DNA of 64,000 bases, taken from contig BDIU01000079.1 of assembly GCA_002118135.1 (NCBI GenBank), positions 124,001-188,000 on the forward strand. The letters run 5' to 3'. Position numbers and translations under genes: made by a program. The notes below the pieces were generated by a model, which saw only the letters and a list, made by a program, of their open reading frames with translations, was not told the origin of the DNA and searched no databases. Positions 1 through 9,738 of the stretch are shown here, one piece after another (position 1 is the first letter of the stretch; each line of letters starts with the position of its first letter). The DNA is from Trebouxia sp. TZW2008 (taxonomy: Eukaryota > Chlorophyta > Trebouxiophyceae > Trebouxiales > Trebouxiaceae).

Positions 1-3000
1 GACGTTATGTCGTGGCATGCAGCAAAACAGCACGACGCTTCCATACTTGATAGACTATGACAGCACCCAGTCCATGGTCATCCTCAACCAGAATGGTGCT
101 GCCATTGCATGTACGCCTATGGTGCCACCCATTCCAGACTTCCCCACGTAAGTGCCTCATAGCCCTGGGCCCGCTCTGCCAGGCCCTGCCTTGCTCCTGC
201 CCTGCCTGCATATGCTTGTTTCTCATGCAGCATGCTATGTGACCCATCTCAGAATTGTTTGGCGTCTTTAAAATATTCAAATCTTGCACTTGCATGTCGC
301 CGTTGCTCATGCACTGCTGTATCTTGCATTTACCTCCCAAGTGTTGTTCAATGCTGACTCTGATGATGTTTGTATGCAGTGAATGGAGCGCCACCATTGA
401 AAGCAACATTGTGAACAAGGGCTACTCCTTCACAATGACTCAGTACTACAGTCAGCCCCTGAACAAGGTCAGGCTGGATGTGCACTCCAATGGCACAGAC
501 AGAGTACTCATTCAGGTAAAATTTGCAATGATTATGGGTGTGGACCGGCTTTTGGCTAGCGTCTTGGCTTTCTGTTGCTTTTTGTACTCAACAGAGCTTC
601 AGCTTCAGCAATTGAGTTCTACACACCTGCTGCACTGTCAATGCTGATATTGTTGCTGCTGTTGTTGTTCATGCTGCCTTTGCTGTCGTTGCAAATTTCA
701 ATGTTGTTTACTGTTTATGGTGTCATTTCTGGAATCTTGTATGATCATTGGACATGTTGCTTGGCTCAAGCTTGCTGTTTTGATGACATGCGATTGAGTC
801 ACACGCATTTGCCCCTTGTGTGTCACAGCTACTGAAGAAGACAGCATTTTGCAACCAGGGTCCTCTGTGTGTGAGGGTATTTGGCAGCCAACCTTGCATC
901 ATAGTTCGCTACAGCATGTTTGGCAGCTTGCAACTCTGCCGCTCTCAGCAGGAAGCCCCTGGCAACCAACGCCTGATTGAGACCTGCTGGAAAAGTGCTG
1001 AACGTCACATCTTTGCATCACCAAGGCTTGTCATACTGTAGGACTTTGCGTCAAATACGGTGACAGTGCTGACAGAGGCCAACTCGACCTATCCACATGG
1101 CTACTGCTCTGCTAGGTATGCTATTGCTCGCAGCACATTGTCTATATGACAGCACAACATTCGGGGCTTCCCTTCAATCTTTCATCGTTTCTCTCATTCA
1201 CTATCAATGCTTGCTAGCCAGGCTTTGGGAATGAGCAAGTAAGCACTTCAGGGTGCAATGAACTGCCTTTATGCAAAGCTGTCAGCAGCTGTCTGGGATC
1301 AGCGCACATGAACATGCAAGGCAGACAAGTCCTTGTACACAAGTCCTGCTTGTTGCTTTGCAATTGCATCACATGTGCTTCATTACTTGGCGGCACTCAT
1401 TTCAGCATGAAAGACTGCTGTCAATGCGCATCTATAGTGGTCACAGTGCACACCCCCAATGCCTGCCTCTGTCATGGTTGCTGTAATGGAGCACAGCCTT
1501 TATTGCTATGAAATGGAACCCAAGCAGACGGAGGGCCTTGCTCAGAATGACTGCCTGTACTTTCAATCTGGTGTGAACAACTGTATTTGCTTTTCTGAAC
1601 ATGCACTCTGGTGAAACTTACTGCGGTGTTGCTTTTGTGCAATGTGCAGGCAAATTCCGAGCTTCTTTGCAAACATGTCCACTGCAGATGACTCCAATCT
1701 GCTGCTAGACACAGCCCAGTTCTTGCGTTTCAACGCCAACAGATATGACACGGTATTTGTGCCAGGACACCAATCAATCAGGTAGCCTTGCAACTTCCAT
1801 CACATGGCATGCTGCAATGGACCTACGTCACACTTGTCCAGCCTGTAAATATCAACAGCATCGAACTGACCTCAAATGCATGCCTGCAAGCAAGAACAAG
1901 TTCAGCCTTCACACTATGTCTGACACCCTCTTGACCCAAATGCAACCCACCATCGCAATCATGCAGCCTTCTGTACATGTGATGATACAACCATGATGCA
2001 GCTATGCGTGTATGTGTCAAGGCTATAGCAAATTTGCAAAGCCAACTGTGTGAAACCCTGTGCAGGGGAATTGAGTGTGAGCAGTGGATGCAGTACTCCA
2101 ACAACACTGCCAACATCAGCGCCCCAGCCTACAACATCTCCTTCTTCTTCCCTGTTAGCCAGGTAGCTGCCTTCTCTGTCTCCTGCTCCCTGCATTTAAT
2201 ACCATCGGTTTTCTCACCATAGAAAGGGCAAAAAAGCCTTGACCTCCCAAAGTCCACAATCGTATGAATACCCCAAACAAATTAATTTTCCCCCTAAGGG
2301 CTTTTCAAAACCCTGGCTTCTAAAAGACAAAGGGTTTGCATGCTGCATGCATTTTTGATGTTGCTCCAGACTGCACAACAGCATGTAGAGCGGACCATAC
2401 ACAAAGTTGCACATATGGTGCGTAATGATAGGTATTCTGCGCAACATTGCGATGAGCTGCTTTCTGGCATTTTGCAAACAGCATTTGCTGGAGCGTGCTT
2501 GGTGAGGACTGTGCTTGACTCTATTGTTATTGTCAGGCTTTGCTGTGTTGACAACCTCAAGCTGTTGATCTCGCTCGCTGCTGCACCCTGCAGCAGCTCA
2601 CATCCTGTCTGCCCTGTCCTGACTGCCTCGTTCTGATCATTTCAACCATTTTCCTTGTGTTGAGTGATGAGCACAAGGTATCATTGTCAGCACTCTGAAA
2701 TGCCAATGAGACCCAAAACTGCTTTGTTCAATCTGTTAGTCATTTGCACTTTGCGTCATGCATTTCTGCACCGACCAGATCCTGCTGACGTTTGCTGAGG
2801 CCTACATTGCAAGTAATCTGCGTCACTCAACATGATCAAGTGAACCCCAGGCCTGCTGCAAGTCTGTTCTCATATGTCTCTCTCTCTCAGCTGATGTTTG
2901 GGTGATGATGCAGTGGTTGACAGCAAGGGAAGACTACCATCGCTTGCTCAAAGAAATTCGGCTGCAAGGCACCCGGAACAACACTAACATCACGCATTAT

Positions 3001-3812
3001 TACGAGTACATCAACTTCAGGGCGGACTCACAGGCTGCAGCAGTCTTTGACCCCTGTGCACTTGCGCCCAAGGTAACACATGCAAGCCATTCTTATGTCT
3101 GCCTATAGTGTATTTACACCATCATGCAGAAGAAGGCAAAGAGAAGGCGATTTTACATCCTTTGGCCAGCCGGCAAGTCTGATTGGATGTGTTGGGGTAA
3201 AATCCCCATCAATTTTCTCAATTCAATGTACATTCCAGTATGCAGCTTGGAACAGCAAGCACTGCCACTAAGATTTCATCGAACAGCCTGCATTCCTTGG
3301 CACTGATGTTTTCAACAAACACTGCTACTGCAGAAGACAAGTTCGTGTTGCCAATCTAAAGTTCGGTTGTCTTTGAGACTTGGAAGGTCACTTGGGCATG
3401 AGAATATTTGTGACACCTAAGCTGATGCATATGCCGTACAAGCTAACACTTTCATTTATGTTTGCAGGGTACAAACTGCAACTGCACCACAGCAGATTTG
3501 TCGGCTCTAGCAGCATCAGGCCATGAACAACTGCTAGCAAGCTCACTTGACGGAGTGAGCATAGACCCTGATGCTACGGACTGCCTCGGAGCTGCATCAT
3601 CATCCACGAAAGGCTTCACACATGCTCAAAGAGGGCCATATGCTCTCTTCTTCTTGCTGGGCTTTGCAGCTGGCATCGTCCTAGCGATTGCAGCTAACTT
3701 CATCTGGACCACTTGTGCTGGCAGGAATGCAGATAAGATGCCTTCTGGCAGCAGTCTTGGCGGCAATGTTGGAAAGTTTCAGCCATTTGACTCACAAACC
3801 GCTAGAGGCTGA
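1..3812 (+). CDS. LolA-like domain type I membrane glycoprotein, 5' end outside window
   Basis: Proposed exons are 1-147, 380-515, 829-876 (least certain), 1042-1115, 1650-1781, 2066-2162, 2914-3072 and 3468-3812; phases agree across all joins from 380 onward. The protein has scattered N-glycosylation sequons (NGT, NST, NMS, NNT, NIS, NIT), the spaced motif G-I-E-C-x-x-W in the 2066 exon, HYYEYINFR followed by VFDPC in the 2914 exon, and one hydrophobic segment (ALFFLLGFAAGIVLAIAANF) about 55 residues before the stop, with a short tail after it. This pattern resembles eukaryotic secreted LolA-like proteins, whose function is not settled. I infer an exported, disulfide-containing protein anchored by a C-terminal membrane helix. 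The signal peptide would lie before base 1. The family name rests on remembered motif spacing, so a different secreted family is possible; the gene itself is well supported by its open, in-phase exons. Confidence 0.6.
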
Positions 3813-3945
3813 TGCAACGCAGGATTGCCTGTGCTTCAGTGCTGGCACTAGCGACACATCCCTCATGCAACTCTGTAGAAGTTTTCAGCCGTCTGACTCA
3901 CAACCCATACGGGGGTGACGCATTGCTGGAATGCCTCTGCTTCGT
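3773..3945 (+). repeat. Two-copy direct repeat spanning the stop codon of the LolA-like gene
   Basis: A segment of about 65 bases covering the last codons and first 3' UTR bases (3773-3837) recurs about 108 bases downstream (3881-3945). Both copies share the pattern TTTCAGCC.TTGACTCACAA and end in TGCCTCTGCTTC-like sequence. The second copy carries its own in-frame-looking TGA. It resembles the boundary duplications seen in the introns of other genes here. Confidence 0.7.
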
Positions 3946-5152
3946 TTTTTGCGTTCAGCAGTAAATGTCTCATGCAAGCTTGTAGATCCCGAGTTTCCAA
4001 GATCTGATGTTGAAAAGGTCGGAATATTAGAAGCTATTGCATAGCTATACAGCTAGTCTACAGGCATGCTGTGCCAGTTGGGTAGCAATGCAAGCATAAT
4101 TTCTGTGGCGTCCTGAGCTGTATATCAAACAACTACCGTAAAGTCAACAGCAGATCTGATGCCCGTGTTCGTTGAAGCACCGCTGCCATCAGCTCTTAGC
4201 TTGCTTTTCCTGCTATGATTCCTTCAAGCATCTGTGATAGCCGTCAATGAGTCTCTTTGATTGATTACATGTAACATGGCGTATCTTGCTCCATATAACA
4301 GCTGCTGCTGTTGTTGCCTAGTCTATATCCTACAAGCATAACTTATATACTTAGTAAGTGAGCGGTGCTATATCAAAGCCTGATGTTTCGTTGAGCTGAG
4401 CACATGATGAAGCCGCCCCCCTCTGGCCCGATTTGAGGGTGATCCCCGGGTGCGGAACTGCTCACTGGCAGCGATTGTAGACCCTATTGACTGCAATCAG
4501 CTTATCCTTGTGTGGTGCTACTGAGGCATGAATGCAGGCGCATCATCCCTGCATCACTAACACAGCTAGTCACCTTGGCCTGGATGCACAGTCATGCAGA
4601 TGACTTTGCAGCAAGCAGCTCGTGCTGTCGCATTAGACGCATTGACCGCTCTTACAGAAGTGCCCTCAGACAGCAGAGTACAGTGCGGCAAGTGGCCAAC
4701 GGCAGATTTGAAGTCAGCAAGCTGAGAGTTATGTGTAAGCAATGTGCAAAAGCTAATTGCAGCTGCTCAGCAGAAGCAATCAACGAAAGTGAAATACAGC
4801 AAGACATCTGCTAGCACACCTGAGCTTAACCAGAATGCTTTTTCTGGGCTTGTTGTCAACTGCTTTGGACCTGTGCCCCTTGCCTGTAGTGAAGTCAGAG
4901 TCTGCTAATCCTGTAGTGATCAATCTTTGGCTTGAATTTGCTCAGGTGTTGCTGGCAACATTAGCTGGCAAGCGGGCTACAGATCCTGATGAAGTGCTAA
5001 GAGCAGAGCTTGACACAAGTGAGAAGTTTGCAAGGCACCATTAGCACAAATAGCGACAGCAAAGTTGACGTCAGCAGCAGCAACAGCCGCATCCATAGCT
5101 ATAGCTAAGACTGTGAGCAGCAACAATGTTGCCAAAGTCAAAGCAGATTGAC
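3946..5152. other. No gene recognised
   Basis: Open frames of 70-100 codons exist (for example 4512-4814 and 4835-5044 on +) but none shows a recognisable motif or a convincing donor/acceptor chain. The missing 3' exon of the cupin-like gene on the minus strand should lie here, but no sequence encoding the expected next motif was found. Confidence 0.4.
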
Positions 5153-5603
5153 CTGTAGTGTCCTCCACCAGCAAGACATCACCATCTGCAAAGCGTTTTG
5201 TCACACCATCTGTGGTTGTGACATCAACGCCGCCTGCAACCACCTTCATGCTTCAAACAGCATAATTCCCCAGTTATGCCTTGACAGTGAGCATCTCACA
5301 CAGGCTTTGCAGTCCCAGTCATGAGCAGCTACAACCTCAATAAAATAAGCAGGGAAAACGCGAAATCTGCTGCAGAGGTTGATCGCCACTTGGGTCACAG
5401 AGCATGTGCATAAGAAGCACGCATGCACCTTGTGACACATGTGGACACACCATTAGTCATGATGATGAACTGCCGACATGGCGCTGTGTGCCAATCCAGA
5501 TCGTAAGCGCCATCTGTCTCACGAAACACAATTTCATGCACTTCTGTGCCTCTAGAAAGAGATCCAATCCAGTTCTTGTTGTCCAAGGGAACCTCAAGTT
5601 GCT
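5153..5603 (-). CDS. Cupin-like protein, two internal exons (partial or decayed gene)
   Basis: Exon one is 5603-5451, after the acceptor TGCATGCAG and ending at AATG|GTGTGTCC; exon two is 5233-5153, after TTGCAG and ending ACAG|GTCAAT. Joined in phase they read VPLDNKNWIG, then DLDWHTAPCRQFIIMTN, GGVDVTTTDGVTKRFADGD and VLLVEDTTG. The tryptophan-histidine pair, the arginine-rich turn, and the run RFADGDVLLVEDTTG are typical of a small cupin family of algae, fungi and bacteria whose role is not known. The usual next motif (GKGH and the C-terminal strand) and the N-terminal exon were not found in the flanks. Either these exons are short and escaped me, or the gene is a remnant. Splice sites and frame are intact in what remains. 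Confidence 0.55.
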
Positions 5604-6840
5604 CTGCATGCAGTCAACGTCGCATCAAGTGACGCTGGTCAAAACTTTCAGACACCCAATTTGCTTGCTGCTTGCATGTGGCGCTACACTGGCTGTTCTG
5701 ACATGCTCATGCAGGACCCAATGTGCAAGCCAGCCAAAGTGAGTTGCAAACTAGTGATATGTCAAGGTTGGCTGAGTGTCTGCAAGCTGTGCACACAGTG
5801 CTCGATATTTGGCATTTGCACGCAGGGCAATGCAATCTTCAAAAGTTACACATTTCCCACGTGCATGCTTGGCATGATGACATGATCACTTTGAAGCATG
5901 CAGGCAATATGCAAAGTTGAGGCAAGCAGTACCAAACACAGACCCTCCATCTGCTGTTACTTTGGTCCTTGTGATGTGTGTGGTGACCACATCTGCCATT
6001 TTCTGTGCTGATCCTGCCTGGCTGATCTTGCTTGTCAAGCTACTGCCTCATTGATGTAGGCCTTTGAGCCTGCAACACCTGAAACACTATCTGTGTCAAT
6101 GCACTGCAAAGTCAGACTGTTGGGCCAGCAGGAACTCAAAGTGCAAATCCAACATGCATGCAAGCACACATTGCAGCCAAATTACAGTACCCCAACCAAA
6201 ACAGCGATATCGCGAAAGCTACTGCGAGGGAGGTGGTACGAAGTGCAGCAACACTGCTGAAAGTTCAAGAGCAAATGTTCACGACAGAGAAGAGCTTCCG
6301 CCAGACAGGAGAAAATCAACAAGTTGAGGTACACTTGTCATGCCAGCACCTTGCACGTCAGATATTCCAGGATGCGCACAGCTTCTGAATATGCAGCCAA
6401 GCTTCCTATGAGCGACTGATTAACGTCCTACCGCAATATGCTTGCCTTGTACACAAGCTCGAAGATTTCTCGAAGCGCTTCAAGTCTGGGCAATTCATGT
6501 TTCGGAGCACCAGCTTCGAGCAAAATCAGCTTCACCCTTAGCTTCAACATGACCATAGGTGCCGCCATTCAGCTCATGTCGTGACACCTCATTGGCATAT
6601 GCCATGCCATTCACGAACTTGAGCACCCTGCGTTGTCTACTTGGCCGAGTTTGACATCTATGGACTTGCCCAACCTCTTTAGCAGCTGCAGCAGCAGGAT
6701 GGGTCAGCCATAACAACCAGGCGTACAAGGACGGTGTGGTCGGCGTCGTCCTGACATGTAGGGTCACCTAAGGACATCGTTCCGACGTTGCGCCGCAATG
6801 AGCTCAACAATTTGACCCTGTCCTCCTTCGTAGGTATCAG
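5604..6840. other. No supported gene; probable upstream region of the LRR gene
   Basis: Minus-strand open frame 6767-6495 and several plus-strand frames are open for 70-110 codons, but none gives recognisable protein or paired splice sites. The N-terminal exon of the cupin-like gene could be between 5604 and about 6100. The part just before 6841 is presumably the promoter and 5' UTR of the LRR gene. Confidence 0.4.
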
Positions 6841-8628
6841 ATGTCGTCAGCAAATGCCTCAGAAGTCGTTCAACACTGCAGTCTCGCGGCTGTTCTTGAG
6901 CAAGTCCCTGCTCTTCTGCAAGCCATCGACACCGCTTCTCTGGCGGCGCTCCTGTCCAGCTGCAAGGAGATTAGGCAGCACCTGCACACCGTCCTCACAG
7001 GCGTTCATGTTGAGCACGACTGCCTCACACGGTCTGAGGTCAAGCTGTTGCTAGATGCGAAGTGGCCACAGCTTCAGAAGCTCAGCGTAAAGGTGTCGAA
7101 GCTAGACCCGAAGGCAGCTGCAGAGCTTGGGCGCACCAGATGGCCTGTTTTGCGTAGCCTCAGCCTAGCAAGGAGCCATCTGGAGCTTTCAAACTTTCAG
7201 CGCCTGATCGGGGGCAGGTGGCAAGCTATTCAATACCTCAACCTCAGGAATGTTTGCATGGATACCAGCATGATGCTGTGCCTTGTTGAAGGGCACCTTC
7301 CTTCCCTCCAAGATTTGAATTTGAGCCACAACAGCAGACTCACTCCCAAAGCCATTTCCCACCTAGTTTCAGCAGAGTGGCCACAGCTCACCTCCTTGAA
7401 CCTGTCATTCAACGACCTCCGCTCAGCACCGCTCAAGAGGTCAGTCCATAGGGAGAGCCTGTCAGAAACAAGCAGCTCGCACTGTTCCAAAGCTGATGAT
7501 TCAGCTTTTGGCGAAAGCTCCTTGTATACAAGCAGCCACCAGAGCAATGATTTTGAGGACTGGACCGAGACCGAGTCAGAGGTGTCCAGTGCCTTTGATG
7601 ACTGCACAATTTCAGACGACTGGCCGGGGTCCGATGACAACAGCACTTTTTCCACTAACCTTGCAACCCTTCGAATTGTTGGGTCTGATGACGATGAACT
7701 GGATTTAGAGATTGCAGAGCTGCAGGCAGAAAGGGAGGAGCGTGACATGCATGAAGGTGTTGCAGCCATCAAGCATTTGGTCCAAGGGCAGTGGCCAAAG
7801 CTGCTCAGCATCAATGTTGAGAAGACGTTCATCGGTGGAATTGCTCTTGCTGCACTTTTGCATGGGCAGTGGCCACAGCTGCGGGAAGTCATTGCTGGCA
7901 GATTGGATTTAGGCAGTGATAGGTTGACACTCACAAAATCAGGCTGGAAACAGCTGGTTTCACTGCAGCTGAACAGCTGTGACCTTGGTAGCGAGTTTCT
8001 GAACAGATTTGTAGCTGCAGATTGGCCGCACTTGCAAACTTTGCATCTTTCTGGTAACTTTTTTTACAAGTCCATCAGGCGCTATGGAGCTGCCCCTGTA
8101 TCATACGTGCTTGCCGAGGCCAGGATGCCAAACTTGACCAGTTTGCAGTTCTCAAGCAACGCCATCACGGATCACCAAACGCCGCTAGCCTTCATCACTG
8201 CTGATTGGCCTTTACTTCAGAGCCTTACTCTGCGTCATTGCTGCCTAGGGCATCACAATGCACTGCACACACTGGTTAAGGGTGACTGGCCCCAGCTCAC
8301 ACACTTGGATTCATCACGCAATGCCTTGGGCGACACTGCTGTGCAGACGTTGAGTCATGCTCAGTGGCCGCTGTTACGGTGGCTTGACTTGTCGAAGAAT
8401 CATGTGAAGTTTGCTGGTGTCAAGGGTTTAGTTAGGCTTGATGCTCGTGTGCTAGAAAGGCTAGACCTGTCATTCAATAGTTTATTCAGCAAGGCTTTCA
8501 AGTGTTTGCTCAAGGGCGCCTGGCCTCACCTGAGTCACTTGAATGTGTCAAACAATGCGGAGTCTGCTGAACGTTTTAGGCAAATGTACAGTGCCAAATG
8601 GCTGGATCTTCAGGAGCTGACAGTGTGA
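6841..8628 (+). CDS. Leucine-rich-repeat protein with F-box-like N-terminus and acidic insertion
   Basis: A single 595-codon frame starts at ATG 6841, with no intron needed, which is unusual in this window. Residues about 10-60 form a leucine-rich helical stretch (VVQHCSLAAVLEQVPALLQA...) in the place an F-box often takes. LRRs follow, each keyed by the tandem motif WPxLxxLxLxxNxL (for example SAEWPQLTSLNLSFNDL). Around residues 200-305 a Ser/Asp/Glu-rich segment interrupts the array (runs such as DDWPGSDDNS and GSDDDELDLEIAEL), then LRRs resume to the C-terminus. LRR proteins of this WPxL type are numerous in trebouxiophyte genomes and likely act as binding scaffolds. No kinase, TIR, NB-ARC or membrane segment is present. 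An SCF-adaptor role is possible but the F-box is not clear enough to claim. Confidence 0.85.
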   Translation: MSSANASEVVQHCSLAAVLEQVPALLQAIDTASLAALLSSCKEIRQHLHTVLTGVHVEHDCLTRSEVKLLLDAKWPQLQKLSVKVSKLDPKAAAELGRTRWPVLRSLSLARSHLELSNFQRLIGGRWQAIQYLNLRNVCMDTSMMLCLVEGHLPSLQDLNLSHNSRLTPKAISHLVSAEWPQLTSLNLSFNDLRSAPLKRSVHRESLSETSSSHCSKADDSAFGESSLYTSSHQSNDFEDWTETESEVSSAFDDCTISDDWPGSDDNSTFSTNLATLRIVGSDDDELDLEIAELQAEREERDMHEGVAAIKHLVQGQWPKLLSINVEKTFIGGIALAALLHGQWPQLREVIAGRLDLGSDRLTLTKSGWKQLVSLQLNSCDLGSEFLNRFVAADWPHLQTLHLSGNFFYKSIRRYGAAPVSYVLAEARMPNLTSLQFSSNAITDHQTPLAFITADWPLLQSLTLRHCCLGHHNALHTLVKGDWPQLTHLDSSRNALGDTAVQTLSHAQWPLLRWLDLSKNHVKFAGVKGLVRLDARVLERLDLSFNSLFSKAFKCLLKGAWPHLSHLNVSNNAESAERFRQMYSAKWLDLQELTV

Positions 8629-8857
8629 ACATGCAACGTATATTTTCCAAGCCTGTTCTATGACATACAGGTGCATGTGTGTGCTCAACTAAGACCTCAG
8701 GCTGGTGTACCCGTGAATCGAAAGTTTGGTTGCAAGCACATTGTGTCGGTGCAAACAGCAAGCTTTAGGCTGCTGGTCAGAATGAGCACAATTAGCCAGT
8801 TGCCTCAAGATGAGCTTTCTGCACCTTGAGAATATGTTCAAAGCTCGTGGCTCGCAC

Positions 8858-8875
8858 GAGAGAGAGAGAGAGAGA
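8858..8875 (+). repeat. (GA)n microsatellite
   Basis: Nine uninterrupted GA units just downstream of the LRR gene. Confidence 0.95.
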
Positions 8876-9042
8876 TCATGCGTGCCCCAATCTTCGGCAA
8901 AACAAAACAGCAAAAAAAGTTTGTGTTGTAAAGAAATAACCGGAAAGCAACCTCAATTGTTGGCATTGGAATCAAAAGCCATTGAAATAGACCCAGCAGC
9001 ATCTACAATGCTATCATGATCATGCGTGCCCCAATCTTCGGC
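8874..9042 (+). repeat. 25-base direct repeat, two copies
   Basis: The 25 bases at 8874-8898 (beginning GATCATGCGTGCCCCAATC) recur exactly at 9018-9042, 144 bases apart. It lies in the 3' flank of the LRR gene and shows the same local duplication tendency as the introns. Confidence 0.85.
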
Positions 9043-9738
9043 CACGAAAGCTGTAAGATCTTGACACGCGACCATGCATGCATAGCGATTGTTGCTTTCG
9101 GAACGAAAATCTGATAATCCCTACTTGGGGATAGGCGTTTAGTACTGGCGCAATGTACTCAGGCATGATGCACGTGACGTGGTGATGATGTCAGGTGACC
9201 ACTGCCACATGCTTCTCTTTGCTATCCGACTCAGGCCTGTCTCAACCAGCGTTTGGCGCGTGTTGCAGTCTGTCGAGAGCCTCGAAGCCCGAAAATTTGA
9301 CGCAGGCAGCTGGCGCTGTGCTTGCGAAGGCCTCCCCGCACCGGCAGCGCCTTGTCTGCGGGAAGGAAGCGGTTGACGAGAACTTCAGTTTCTGGAGTGG
9401 ATCGGAGCTTCCAGCGGTGAGTGCCAACCTGCGACGCTCGCGAGCTTCGTCAAAGCCTTCTAGACAGAGGGCATGCATTCCGTGCCCGCTTCACATGTCC
9501 ATTTTGCTTCGCTATTGCCGGCAGCGTGCTATATCGGAAGTGATCTAGTCACGCGAGGAACATGCTGCAACAGCTTCCGTGATTTAACGACCTTTCCCAT
9601 GTCCCGTGTGTCTATCATGCATGCTGAGACTGGCTTGCTGCTCTCATTGCGCTGTGTTGCGCTTCCCAACGACCCTTGCACCGTGAGCAGCGACTGTAAG
9701 CAACAGCTCACCTAGCTATAGTCTGCCTTCAGGTCACA
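9043..9738. other. Probable promoter/5' UTR region of the downstream gene
   Basis: An open frame from 9195 ends at a donor-like GCG|GTGAGT near 9417 and could be a 5' exon, but it has no recognisable protein character. No other coding signal seen. Confidence 0.35.

Noticed and set aside
7230..7934. 234-codon minus-strand frame inside the LRR gene
   Set aside because: Shadow of the LRR coding strand; no motif and no start context.
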